In this document: one piece after another, positions 38,545 to 47,065 of the stretch
Layout: each line of letters opens with the position of its first letter
How positions within the stretch are numbered: the first letter of the stretch is position 1
Assembly (NCBI RefSeq): GCF_003288845.1
Contig: NZ_NHYN01000002.1
Span: 62,001-126,000 of the forward strand
Length of the DNA stretch: 64,000 bases
Source: Helicobacter monodelphidis
GTDB lineage: Bacteria; Campylobacterota; Campylobacteria; Campylobacterales; Helicobacteraceae
Direction of reading: 5' to 3'
Notes under the pieces: model-generated
What the model saw: only the letters and a program-made list of their open reading frames with translations
What the model was told of the DNA's origin: nothing
Databases searched by the model: none
Program-made: the position numbers and the translations under genes

Positions 38545-40096
38545 AGATTCACAATTCAAAATATTATCTTTTAGCACAACTATGAGAAATCCATCAAGGA
38601 TAGCGGATTTTCTTAAAATATTATTACCTTATGAAAATCATCTTTTAACGCACGAAATTATTATGCAAATTATTGCCGACTTAATTAAAAATAAATTATA
38701 CATTCCAATTTATGCAACAAAATACTATAAAGAAATTATAGAATCTTATGGAACTTTTACAGAATCTCAAATCCAAGAAATTCTTGATAATTCACCACAA
38801 AATCATAAAGAAGCGGGATTTGATAAAGGATGGGATTCAAGATTTGATACATATTACAAGCTTCCTATGGAATTTGGATTTTGTTTTTACGAAATGAACA
38901 AACCCATTATTATCTCAAATACAGGACATTTGTTAATTGATGCAAACAACGAAGTTCCTACTAATGAGGTAAAAATTTCTAATGTATTTTTAAATTGTAT
39001 GATGAAATATCAAACCAATAATCCATTTAGAAAGATTCTCAATGCAAACAAACCTCTACCACTCTTACTTAATGTAATGAATCATCTCAAAACTATACAA
39101 GGGGATTCAAAGATACATACAAGTGAAATTCCTTTCTTTCTCTGTTGGCTCGATTCAGATTCGCATAAATTAACAAGAAAAATCATAGCTTTTCGAGAAA
39201 AATATCCCAACTTTCAATATTCTAATGAAATAACTTATGAAGAGTGCTTAAAAATTTTAAACTCTACAAACACAATTCGATTCAAAATCTCACAAATCTG
39301 TGGTGAAGCAATCGATGAATATATCAGGAAAATGCGTATTACAGGTATTATCTCATTGCGAGGCAATGGACGATTTATTGATTTTAATACATTTGAAATG
39401 CCAAAAATTGAATACATACTTGAATATTATTTGCCAAATTCTAGGATATTTGATACTAAAGAATCATATTTCAACTTTATGGGACAAATAGATTCTCATA
39501 TTTTAGAGATACAAGAAAATATAGCAAGTATTGATACCAATCATTTAAAATTACAGACTTTAGAATATTTTGCAAAAACTTATAGCAAAGATTCTATCTA
39601 TAAAGAATTATCAATGCTCACTTCAAAAAAATCTCAAAGTAAAGATGAGATTTTTAAGTTTATCCCAGAGCCTACAAGGTTTGAATTTCTCACAAGCATT
39701 GCGTTAAAGCAAAATTTTAAGAATCTGAAAGTTTTGCCAAATTATAGTATTGATGATGAGGGCTTACCAAAGTGTCATGCAGGCGGTAATCAGCCAGATA
39801 TTATTTGTATCACAAAAGATTCTCAAAGCATAGTTGAGGTAAGTCTTATTTGTGGTAAAGCACAGGTCAATAATGAACTACTGCCGATTACAAGGCATTT
39901 AAAAGAAATCATCAAACAATCAAATCAAACATATCATTTTGCACTTTTTATCGCTCCTAAAATCTTTGAAGATTCCAAAAGATATGTAAAATTTATAAAA
40001 TTTGATGAAAATTTAGAGATAAAAAATTTTGAAATACTTGAATTTATTGAAAAATTACAAGATAAGGAAGATATTATCAATCTCCTTGAGGAATAA
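38531..40096 (+). CDS. AlwI-family type IIS restriction endonuclease
   Basis: The 521-residue product matches the AlwI/BstNBI family of nucleases that cut a fixed distance from an asymmetric site. The N-terminal half (ILSFSTTMRNPSRIADFLKI and following) is the presumed DNA-recognition part. The PD-(D/E)xK-type core lies near residues 417-450: GNQPDIICI, then VEVSLICGKAQ and NNELLPITRHLKEI, followed by FALFIAPKI. The two methylases immediately upstream fit an asymmetric target needing protection of both strands. The end after FIAP differs from a second nuclease tail found just downstream. Confidence 0.85.
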   Translation: MSKIKDSQFKILSFSTTMRNPSRIADFLKILLPYENHLLTHEIIMQIIADLIKNKLYIPIYATKYYKEIIESYGTFTESQIQEILDNSPQNHKEAGFDKGWDSRFDTYYKLPMEFGFCFYEMNKPIIISNTGHLLIDANNEVPTNEVKISNVFLNCMMKYQTNNPFRKILNANKPLPLLLNVMNHLKTIQGDSKIHTSEIPFFLCWLDSDSHKLTRKIIAFREKYPNFQYSNEITYEECLKILNSTNTIRFKISQICGEAIDEYIRKMRITGIISLRGNGRFIDFNTFEMPKIEYILEYYLPNSRIFDTKESYFNFMGQIDSHILEIQENIASIDTNHLKLQTLEYFAKTYSKDSIYKELSMLTSKKSQSKDEIFKFIPEPTRFEFLTSIALKQNFKNLKVLPNYSIDDEGLPKCHAGGNQPDIICITKDSQSIVEVSLICGKAQVNNELLPITRHLKEIIKQSNQTYHFALFIAPKIFEDSKRYVKFIKFDENLEIKNFEILEFIEKLQDKEDIINLLEE

Positions 40097-40175
40097 TCCA
40101 TACGCATTAAAGTTTTAGAGAACTTTCTGCAATTTGACATTGAGGGAATCTACTTCTAAGCTTAGATTCTAATAA

Positions 40176-40451
40176 GCAAGAAAGAGCTTTGTAATATTTA
40201 TCGCTCCATATTTAGATAAAAATGTCTTAAATGATTTTAGGTCTAGAATCTCATGCTATTTTGAAAATGATACAAACCACATTAAAGGTATGAAAATTTT
40301 ACCCATTAGCACACAGGATTTGATAAATATTTTGTATTCAAATATGCCTTATGCAGACCTCCTACCAAGATTCTATCAAGTCCTTAAAAGCAAAGAAATG
40401 TGGGGAAGTAAATGGTATCAAAATGAAATAAAAAAGATTATAGAAACTTAA
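40176..40451 (+). pseudogene. C-terminal remnant of a second AlwI-family endonuclease
   Basis: A frame of 91 codons, open from 40176 to TAA at 40451, has no SD and no proper start. It reads FVIFIAPYLDKNVLNDF and MKILPISTQDLINIL, which corresponds to the C-terminal FIAP strand and following region of AlwI-type nucleases. The intact nuclease just upstream has its own FIAP segment, so this is the tail of a different allele or copy, left after replacement or recombination. Confidence 0.6.
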
Positions 40452-40940
40452 CGCAATTACGATTACATCATTATATCTTTAAGAACAAAATTTTAAAAAA
40501 TCTTCAGAATCTAAACTTGCCATACAAACTTTAAAATGGAAATATTTACGATTTTAAAAAATAATAATTTTACAAAACACTCTCTTCTTATAACCCACTA
40601 TCGTCCATAGATTGAAGATAAGAGCAAAGATGATGAAGGACAAGGAGACTTATGCCATATATCAAATATCATGTTTTCTTTGAGAAAAATAAGCCCGAGA
40701 GATTCTATAAACATTACAAAAGCTTAATATTAAAACAATACACCTAAGAAGGCATTAAAAGCATTGATTTGGTAATTGTAAGCATCATTACCATAAGTAT
40801 GGGTATCATATAGATCTTATGAAGATTGGGGTTGAAATTAAATAGAAATGGTTTTGAAGAATTAAAACATAATAAATTAGATGAGCTAAGGAATGGCAAG
40901 ACCACCCTTAGTTTTTTAAGCAAAGGAATTATTAAGCAAG
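40452..40940. other. gene debris between the restriction locus and the SMR cassette
   Basis: No intact gene is seen. A 31-codon frame at 40652-40747 (MPYIKYHVFFEKNKPERFYK and on) has a good SD, AAGGAG, but is too short to assign. An open frame from 40847 to 40981 (NGFEELKHNKLDELRNGKTT and on) looks protein-like but has no start and runs under the 3' end of the SMR gene. These look like fragments of lost genes. Confidence 0.45.
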
Positions 40941-41261
40941 CTAAGAACTCAAAAATTTTAACCCCATACTTGAAAGAATGATAAGTGTAACAAAAGTGAG
41001 TTTTAGGGTAGATTTTCTTTCTCCAAATAGCAAGATGCCTAATATAACACCTCCCCCTGCACCAATCCCTGTCCAAACTGCATAAGCCACACCCATTGAA
41101 ATTCCCTGCATAGCATAACTTAGGAGACTAAAGCTCAAGCTAAATTGTGCGATTATCCCTAATAAAAAGATTTTTTTTCTGCTCATCGTAAATTTTTTAA
41201 GTGCAAAAACACCGACGATTTCCATACAACCAGCTAAAAACAAGACAATCCAATAACCCAT
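40941..41261 (-). CDS. SMR-family efflux protein, YkkD-like
   Basis: A 106-residue, four-helix SMR protein with the essential Glu14 in LAGCMEIVGVFALKK. It resembles Bacillus YkkD closely in ASFSLLSYAM-like and AYAVWTGIGAGGGVILGILL segments. YkkD works with YkkC as a heterodimeric guanidinium or drug exporter. It is the last gene of a TetR-led four-gene cassette, 14 bases after the YkkC-like gene. Confidence 0.88.
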   Translation of the reverse strand: MGYWIVLFLAGCMEIVGVFALKKFTMSRKKIFLLGIIAQFSLSFSLLSYAMQGISMGVAYAVWTGIGAGGGVILGILLFGERKSTLKLTFVTLIILSSMGLKFLSS

Positions 41262-41275
41262 TTTATTACCTTATT

Positions 41276-41644
41276 TTAAACTTTGGTAGACTCTTTAGAA
41301 TCAACCCTCATACAATTTTCGTCTCTATCGCCCAACAATTTCAACCCGATAATACTCACAAGCATAATTCCAATTAAGACAATTTTGAGCATAGAAACTT
41401 CTTCTCCAAATACCAACATTTCTGCAATAACGACTCCAGCTGTTCCAATCCCTACAAATACCGCATAAGCAATACCTACTTCAATCACTTTACAGGCTAA
41501 AACCATACAAGTAAAGGAAAATACAATTCCCAAAGCCGTTAAACCATAAAGCAATATAGAATCCGCGTATTTGAGTCCGCTCACCCAAAAAATTTCACAT
41601 ATTCCGCCAAAAATCACACAAAGCCATGCTATATTTTTATTCAT
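41276..41644 (-). CDS. SMR-family efflux protein, YkkC-like
   Basis: A 122-residue, four-helix SMR protein with the conserved Glu17 in GGICEIFWVSGLKYADS. That segment and YAVFVGIGTAGVVIAEMLVF are close to Bacillus YkkC. The C-terminus is about 15 residues longer than usual, with a charged tail (GDRDENCMRVDSKES). It probably forms an antiparallel heterodimer with the YkkD-like protein of the next gene. Confidence 0.88.
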   Translation of the reverse strand: MNKNIAWLCVIFGGICEIFWVSGLKYADSILLYGLTALGIVFSFTCMVLACKVIEVGIAYAVFVGIGTAGVVIAEMLVFGEEVSMLKIVLIGIMLVSIIGLKLLGDRDENCMRVDSKESTKV

Positions 41645-41660
41645 AAACTCCCCTAAGTCT

Positions 41661-41984
41661 TTATATTTTAGAATTAAGTTTCAAGCCAACAACACCAACC
41701 AAAATGAAGCCAATAAAAATGAGTTTAGGAAATGTAATTTCTTCTTTAAACACAATTATTCCTAAAAGACTAATGAATACTACTCCAGCTCCAGCCCAAA
41801 TAGCATATGCAATACTCAAATCAATCCCTTTTAGTGCATTCCAAAAAAGCGTAAAAGAGCCAACAAATGCTAATGCAAAAATCAATGTAAATAGATGGTT
41901 ACTCGTTGTTGCTGCTTGTTTAAGCGAAGTTGTTCCAATAGTTTCTAAGACAATTGCCACAACCAAAAAAACCCAGTATTTCAT
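41661..41984 (-). CDS. SMR-family efflux protein, EmrE-like
   Basis: A 107-residue, four-helix SMR protein with Glu14 in VAIVLETIGTTSLKQA, the EmrE pattern (EmrE has E14 in AEVIGTTLMK), and IAYAIWAGAGVVFISLLG. EmrE-type proteins are homodimeric proton-coupled exporters of quaternary cations. Its start overlaps the TetR stop (ATGA), with AAGGAG upstream, and the YkkC-like gene follows 16 bases later. Confidence 0.9.
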   Translation of the reverse strand: MKYWVFLVVAIVLETIGTTSLKQAATTSNHLFTLIFALAFVGSFTLFWNALKGIDLSIAYAIWAGAGVVFISLLGIIVFKEEITFPKLIFIGFILVGVVGLKLNSKI

Positions 41985-42619
41985 TTTTTCTCCTTAACTG
42001 TATCTGATATTCTTTTACGAACTTTGGATTCTACACTCGAACCAAGAAGTGTGCAAAGTGCGACAACAAAACTCATAATTTGTTCACTTCTCACTGCATA
42101 AGTGTCACTATCCGTATCTAACACTAAACCATAATATACAAAGAATCCATCAATTCCAATACTCAAAACTTCCACCATATCCAATGCGATTTTTCGCTTA
42201 GATGGGCTAAGGCGACTTGTCTCTATACTTTGCACGATAAGATAGCTCATATCTTTTTGTATTTTTCTCAAATGGGCATTAAAAACTTCATCATACAAAC
42301 AAGCTTTTCCTAAATCCTCATATATTTTGCAAATATGCCTATTCTTTGGCGTATCAAAACAATAACAACCAAAAATAAGCATTAATTTTTCTTGCAATGT
42401 ATGGAGAGAGTAAATTTTCTCCTCAACATTCGCACGAAAAATTCTTAATTCTTCTTCCAAAATTGCAAAAATAAGCTCGTTACGTGTTTTAAAATGATGG
42501 TAAAAGCTCCCTTTTGAAATATTATTTTGTGCCAAAAAGGTATTGAGAGAAAAATTAATTACTCCCTCTTTATCAAGCATTCCTTTACCCATTGCAATAA
42601 TTTCATCTCTTTTAGCCAT
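41981..42619 (-). CDS. TetR-family transcriptional repressor of the SMR cassette
   Basis: A 212-residue protein with an N-terminal HTH: FSLNTFLAQNNISKGSFYHH (about residues 23-42), then FKTRNELIFAILEEE, the TetR signature. The C-terminal domain would bind the inducer. It is the first gene of the cassette and overlaps the EmrE-like gene, so it should control its own operon. Two similar palindromes sit 40-90 bases upstream. Confidence 0.9.
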   Translation of the reverse strand: MAKRDEIIAMGKGMLDKEGVINFSLNTFLAQNNISKGSFYHHFKTRNELIFAILEEELRIFRANVEEKIYSLHTLQEKLMLIFGCYCFDTPKNRHICKIYEDLGKACLYDEVFNAHLRKIQKDMSYLIVQSIETSRLSPSKRKIALDMVEVLSIGIDGFFVYYGLVLDTDSDTYAVRSEQIMSFVVALCTLLGSSVESKVRKRISDTVKEKK

Positions 42620-42659
42620 CTCGTATCACCATCATCCAAGCACCTCGTCTTTAAGAATT

Positions 42660-42678
42660 AGTAGAATGATAGTCTACT
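42660..42678. promoter_or_regulatory. TetR operator candidate 1
   Basis: AGTAGA-ATGATAG-TCTACT is a perfect 6-bp inverted repeat 41 bases before the TetR start. Its core TAGAA-TGATA-GTCTA shares the spacer and right arm with a second site 34 bases away. Confidence 0.6.
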
Positions 42679-42695
42679 AAAGCTGAATTTATAAT

Positions 42696-42710
42696 TAAAC
42701 CGATAGTCTA
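42696..42710. promoter_or_regulatory. TetR operator candidate 2
   Basis: TAAAC-CGATA-GTCTA repeats the core of the first site. An AT-rich stretch between the two sites (AATTATAAATT on the minus strand) may hold the -10 region. A repressor bound at both would cover it. Confidence 0.55.
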
Positions 42711-42756
42711 TTTTTGCTTAACCAAAAAATGTGTTCAATTTATTTTAAATTTCTTA

Positions 42757-44043
42757 TTATTTAACTTGTAATTTAATTCTCTGTTGCTCCCCTGTTTGCA
42801 TATTTTTAAGTGTAAATTCTTGTTCTTTTACCTCTTCTTCTCCAATAATAGCTGCTTGGTCATAGCCATGCAAATTCGCATAGCCCAAAGATTTTTTCAG
42901 CTTAACAATATCTGGATAGAGTTCCACAACATTACCCTGCATTCGTAACTGTGTAGCCACTTTCACACCATAAGGAAAATATTGTGAATCCATAACAATA
43001 ACAAGCGTTCCACAGAATTTTTGCTGATGCAATTTTAATTCATCAAGTGCTGCAAGGAGTCGGTCCAAACCAATAGAGGCTCCAACTCCACTCAGTTTAT
43101 CTTCTGAAAAGTTTTGTGTTAAATAATCATATCTCCCACCAGAACAAACACTACCAATAGAAGGTAACACATCAAGTAAAGTTTCATAAACTATTCCAGT
43201 GTAATAACCAAGCCCTCTTGCAATCGAAAACTGAATCTTAATTTTGTCTGCAATATTTGCAGCAGTTAAAATCTGAAAAAAGATTTTTAGTTCATTTAAT
43301 CCCTCATTTAAACTTACACTAGAATAACGATTGATGACGGAATCTATAAATTCGATTGCATCTCCTGTTTGCTTTAAATTCACTAGCTCTAAAATTGTTT
43401 GAATACTCTTTGCAGAAAGCCCCAATTCTTTTTCTAATTCTGCACTCACACCTTCACTCCCTATCTTATCAAGCTTATCAATAATTCTTAATAAATCTTG
43501 TATTTTTTCGGATACTCCAGCAATTTCTGCAATCCCATTCAAAATTTTACGATGATTGACAAAGACTTTAAAGCCACCCACATTAAGGGATTCTAATGCA
43601 GCACAGATAAGTTGAACAATTTCTGCATCACAAACCAAAGAATCACTACCAATAAAATCGAAATCACATTGTGTAAATTCACGATAACGCCCTTTTTGTG
43701 CCCTTTCACCACGAAAAACATTCCCTATTGCATAACGTTTAAAAGGTATCCCAACTTCATGTCTGTGTTGTGAGATATAACGTGCCAAAGGAAGAGTTAA
43801 ATCAAATCGCAGAGCTACATCTCTCCCCCCATGATCTTTAAAACGATACAACTCTTTTTGAATTTCATCACTCCCTTGTTTTAGTAATACTTCCGCATAC
43901 TCTAAGTGAGGGGTTTCAATGGGCAAAAAACCAAAACTTCTAAAAATAGCTATCAACTGATGGAGTAAATTTTCTTTATGCACGGCTTCCTTAGGTAAGA
44001 AATCCTTAAATCCGCTTAATGTTCTTGGAGTAATTTTTGCCAT
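42757..44043 (-). CDS. hisS: histidyl-tRNA synthetase
   Basis: Class II synthetase charging tRNA-His. The 428-residue product has the N-terminal GFKDFLPKEA, motif 2 in FRGERAQKGRYREFTQCDFD, the histidine-specific ARGLGYYTGIVYE and motif 3 in GVGASIGLDRLLAAL. A C-terminal anticodon-binding domain follows from about residue 330. ATG start at 44043. Between it and the TetR gene are 137 bases holding the operators. Confidence 0.96.
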   Translation of the reverse strand: MAKITPRTLSGFKDFLPKEAVHKENLLHQLIAIFRSFGFLPIETPHLEYAEVLLKQGSDEIQKELYRFKDHGGRDVALRFDLTLPLARYISQHRHEVGIPFKRYAIGNVFRGERAQKGRYREFTQCDFDFIGSDSLVCDAEIVQLICAALESLNVGGFKVFVNHRKILNGIAEIAGVSEKIQDLLRIIDKLDKIGSEGVSAELEKELGLSAKSIQTILELVNLKQTGDAIEFIDSVINRYSSVSLNEGLNELKIFFQILTAANIADKIKIQFSIARGLGYYTGIVYETLLDVLPSIGSVCSGGRYDYLTQNFSEDKLSGVGASIGLDRLLAALDELKLHQQKFCGTLVIVMDSQYFPYGVKVATQLRMQGNVVELYPDIVKLKKSLGYANLHGYDQAAIIGEEEVKEQEFTLKNMQTGEQQRIKLQVK

Positions 44044-44105
44044 TTTTATCCTTTATAATTTATTCACCAAAGAGTACATTCTATCATCATAAAGGTAAAA
44101 AAGAG

Positions 44106-44111
44106 TATAAT
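44106..44111 (+). promoter_or_regulatory. likely -10 box of waaF
   Basis: TATAAT lies 26 bases upstream of the waaF ATG, between divergent hisS and waaF. Confidence 0.5.
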
Positions 44112-44136
44112 CGGAGAAACACAAAGGTTCACACAA

Positions 44137-45114
44137 ATGAAGATTCTTATACGTTTACCAACATGGCTTGGGGATACACTAATGGCGACACCTTTTCTAC
44201 AATTCTTAAAAACAAAATATACCCATGCAGATTTTACACTCGTAGGTTCTTACATTTCTCTGGAAGTACTAAAAAGAGACTTTGAGGGTGCAAATTTTAT
44301 ACTTGATGAAAGTAAAAAATCTTCTTTCAGACTCTTTGCACTCTATAAACTTGCCAAACAAATTGGTAGCCACGATATAAGTTTTTCTTTACAAAATAAT
44401 TTTCTTTCAGCATTATTTTTATTTTTTTCTAATTCAAATATACGCATCGGTTATGCAAATGAGGGACGCAGTTTTTTACTAACCCATGCATTAAAAAACC
44501 TCAAATCTGCTCACCAAGTACAAAGATACTTTCACCTCCTAAGCCCCATTAGTGATTCTTTACCGCCCATTCCACCCTTATTTTTATCACATGCAAATAC
44601 CCCACCCATATTCCCAAATCTCAAGTGTGTGGGTATTAATACAGGTGGAGCTTTTGGGAGTGCAAAACGTTGGAGCGAAGAACACTTTAGCACGCTTGCA
44701 AAATTACTTTTACAGGAGGGGTATGGCGTAATTTTTTTTGGCGGGAAAGAAGATGTAGAAGCAAACCAAAAAATTATATTATCTTTAAAAAATAATTCTA
44801 ACTTACTCGACTTAAGCGGTAAAACAAGCTTAGAATCACTGATTGATTCCATTGCAACGTTAGACTTATTTATTAGCAATGATAGCGGTCCTATGCATAT
44901 TGCTGCTGCCTTGCAAATTCCCATCATTGCACTATTTGGTTCAACAGATTCTACAGAAACATCACCATGGTTAACAAAAAAAGCGATTTTACTTTCTTTG
45001 AATCTTCCTTGTTCTCCTTGCAAGAAACGCATTTGCCCCTTAAAACACCATGCCTGTATGGAAAATTTAAAACCAGAAGAAGTTTTTAAAGAAGTACAAA
45101 AAATTTTACAATAA
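44137..45114 (+). CDS. waaF: lipopolysaccharide heptosyltransferase II
   Basis: GT9 enzyme adding the second heptose to the LPS inner core from ADP-heptose. The 325-residue product starts MKILIRLPTWLGDTLMATP, the family signature. It has GINTGGAFGSAKRWSEEHF with the donor-binding region, and LFISNDSGPMHIAAALQIPI and LFGSTDSTETSP near the C-terminus. It is a single gene converging on the tonB-like gene, 5 bases apart. Confidence 0.92.
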   Translation: MKILIRLPTWLGDTLMATPFLQFLKTKYTHADFTLVGSYISLEVLKRDFEGANFILDESKKSSFRLFALYKLAKQIGSHDISFSLQNNFLSALFLFFSNSNIRIGYANEGRSFLLTHALKNLKSAHQVQRYFHLLSPISDSLPPIPPLFLSHANTPPIFPNLKCVGINTGGAFGSAKRWSEEHFSTLAKLLLQEGYGVIFFGGKEDVEANQKIILSLKNNSNLLDLSGKTSLESLIDSIATLDLFISNDSGPMHIAAALQIPIIALFGSTDSTETSPWLTKKAILLSLNLPCSPCKKRICPLKHHACMENLKPEEVFKEVQKILQ

Positions 45115-45119
45115 GGAGT

Positions 45120-45857
45120 CTAAAGCTTATAATTAATTTGAAAAATCATCTTTAATGTCTTTTTAGGATACGGGTAGTCTTTATAGGCAATTTCAATTGT
45201 CTGCAAACTATTTTTATCTAATATCTCATATCCGGAAGATGAAATAATTTTCAATCCGCTAATATTACCGTTAGGATGCAAATAAAATTCTAAACGATTC
45301 GTGCCACTTATTCTTAGTCGCCCTGCTACTGGAGGATAAATCAGATAACGATTAGTAATATCATAAATTTTTCGATAATTTTGATTCAAAAAATCCTTAT
45401 CTGCTTTAGAAAGACTATAGAATTCTGCACCATATAGTTTTTTTAATTCACTTTCATCAGACGAAAGCTGATTGAGGCTATAAAATGATGGTGGTTGCGT
45501 ACTTGTGATAGGCAAATTTTTGCTTTGTTTTGTAGCCACTTGAGAAGATGCATCCTGTGCTTGTTTATTGTCTTTACTTTTTGGCTTTGGGGTTTGCTTT
45601 TGTGCAAGGCTTGGGAGTGCATTTTGCTTTTGTATAGGTTTTGCTGGATTTACCGACATTGTCGGTGTCTTAAGCGGTTCAGATTTTGTTTTTGGAATGA
45701 CTAACTCTTCAAGTTCCTTCAGTTGAAGTCCAGCCAAAGAAATGCGTTGGTAACCCATCGTTTCTTCCTTTTTGTTGGCTAAAAAAACAAAGTATGCACC
45801 CACAAAAAGAAAGTGGATCAATAAAGAAAGGCAAAAAGCTTTGAATTCGCGTGACAT
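45120..45857 (-). CDS. TonB-family energy transducer
   Basis: The 245-residue product has the TonB layout: one N-terminal membrane anchor (about residues 8-27), a Pro/Lys-rich periplasmic linker (about 55-120), and a C-terminal domain with GRLRISGTNRLEFYLHPNGN and ISGLKIISSSGYEILDKNSL that contacts outer-membrane receptors. ExbB and ExbD are not in the window. The order tonB-like, fliO, fliN, nth is the same as in H. pylori (HP0582-HP0585). Confidence 0.8.
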   Translation of the reverse strand: MSREFKAFCLSLLIHFLFVGAYFVFLANKKEETMGYQRISLAGLQLKELEELVIPKTKSEPLKTPTMSVNPAKPIQKQNALPSLAQKQTPKPKSKDNKQAQDASSQVATKQSKNLPITSTQPPSFYSLNQLSSDESELKKLYGAEFYSLSKADKDFLNQNYRKIYDITNRYLIYPPVAGRLRISGTNRLEFYLHPNGNISGLKIISSSGYEILDKNSLQTIEIAYKDYPYPKKTLKMIFQINYKL

Positions 45858-45863
45858 TTCGCA

Positions 45864-46691
45864 CTAGTTTCTTTCTTTAAAATGTTGTGTAAAATCTGTT
45901 GCAGATTCTTTATGGATAGGTATTTTATCAATTAAAGTAGAATGGTTAGTGCCTAATATCACTAAATAACGGTAACCTTGTGTTTCAAAGGTAACGAGAC
46001 GATTTTTCATATCCACTGGACGTTGTGAAATAATGCGTAAATCATCTTGTTTCTTACCTGCTTCACCGCGCTTATTTAACAAAATAGGTTGCCCGCCAAA
46101 AACCTTACGTCTCCACAAAAGTAAGGCAATAATCACAATAACCATAACAATTAAAAAGATAATATATTCTATCTGCCCCATAGCAGAAGTACCAATATCT
46201 GTCTTAAAGTCTAAGGTGGAGTCTTTATCCTTCAAAGGAAGATTAAGAGTAGTTGGATTTTGTGTATCTGAAACACTTGGATTTAAATGCTTTGCATTTG
46301 CTTTCATTGCTTCAAGTGCATTACTGGGTGCCGGAGTAATACGAAACCGCAAGCCAAATCCATCGGCCACATTAGAGGCATACACTGCAACTTTATCAGG
46401 ATTAAAAATTGCGATATATAAATTACCTTCATTATTAAAAAGCTTAATAGAACCAATGTCGAAAGTAGAAATTTTTTCTTCCCTTTCTTTGGCGATGGAA
46501 ACTCCCTTAAGAATCAAAAGTCGATAATCATCTTTTAATTCCTCATTCACTTCACCTTTGTAGGCTGAATCAAATGTAATCATCATATCAACGCGTTCTG
46601 GGGGGCGGTCAAAAAACTCAACATTCTTAACATTCACCGCCCATAAAGGGGAGATTAACAACAAAAATAAAAAAATGAAATTTTTTTGCAC
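45864..46691 (-). CDS. fliO: flagellar export protein FliO (with large periplasmic domain)
   Basis: The 275-residue product has a signal peptide (about 1-18), a periplasmic domain of about 150 residues, one transmembrane helix (about 174-193) followed by WRRK, and a cytoplasmic end. That end has RPVDMKNRLVTFETQGYRYL, the FliO pattern of a strand pair ending in a YLV-x-G turn. FliO supports assembly of the FliP pore of the flagellar export gate. The H. pylori counterpart (HP0583) is likewise extended at the N-terminus. The GTG start shares a base with the fliN stop; GGGAGAAG is the SD. Confidence 0.75.
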   Translation of the reverse strand: MQKNFIFLFLLLISPLWAVNVKNVEFFDRPPERVDMMITFDSAYKGEVNEELKDDYRLLILKGVSIAKEREEKISTFDIGSIKLFNNEGNLYIAIFNPDKVAVYASNVADGFGLRFRITPAPSNALEAMKANAKHLNPSVSDTQNPTTLNLPLKDKDSTLDFKTDIGTSAMGQIEYIIFLIVMVIVIIALLLWRRKVFGGQPILLNKRGEAGKKQDDLRIISQRPVDMKNRLVTFETQGYRYLVILGTNHSTLIDKIPIHKESATDFTQHFKERN

Positions 46692-47053
46692 TAACTCTTC
46701 TCCCTCACAAGGTAATAAATAATTGCATTAGAATCAAGAATTTCATTGATACGAATTGCTAGATTCTTCTCATAAACCATCACTTCTCCCTTGCCAACAA
46801 TTCTTCCATCAACATATGTTTCAACGCTTTCTCCAGCGGGTTTTTGTAAATCAATAATGGATCCTTTTTCAAATTTCAAAATCTCAGCTAAAGTTACCCT
46901 TGTTGCCCCTAATTCAGCCGTAAAAACTACCTCCATATCTAATAAACCTGTGTATTTGTGCATAACCCCTTCGAGGTATCTTGAAAGCTCTAGTTGACGT
47001 AACGCTGCCTCATCAAGCTTGGCTTCTTTTCTTGCTAATTTTTGTTTTTCCAT
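46691..47053 (-). CDS. fliN: flagellar motor switch protein FliN
   Basis: C-ring subunit in the rotor. The 120-residue product ends in the SpoA domain with LLDMEVVFTAELGATRVTLA, LQKPAGESVETYVDGRIVGK and GEVMVYEKNLAIRINEIL. An N-terminal helix of about 35 residues precedes it. It lies between the CheX-like gene (12 bases upstream) and fliO (1-base overlap). Confidence 0.92.
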   Translation of the reverse strand: MEKQKLARKEAKLDEAALRQLELSRYLEGVMHKYTGLLDMEVVFTAELGATRVTLAEILKFEKGSIIDLQKPAGESVETYVDGRIVGKGEVMVYEKNLAIRINEILDSNAIIYYLVREKS

Positions 47054-47065
47054 ATTCTTTAATCC

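Noticed and set aside
42620-42756. Guanidine-I (ykkC) riboswitch before the SMR cassette
   Set aside because: Looked for because of the YkkC/YkkD-like genes, but the conserved riboswitch words were not found; the gap instead holds TetR-like palindromes.
35170-42756. Genomic island bounded by att sites or insertion sequences
   Set aside because: The region is accessory in content, but no integrase, transposase, tRNA border or flanking direct repeat was found.
44532-45032. 166-residue open frame antisense to waaF
   Set aside because: waaF has full family motifs over the same bases; the antisense frame has a composition typical of a shadow.
46033-46527. 164-residue open frame antisense to fliO
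   Set aside because: It mirrors the fliO codons, has no SD or recognisable domain, and fliO has strong contextual support.
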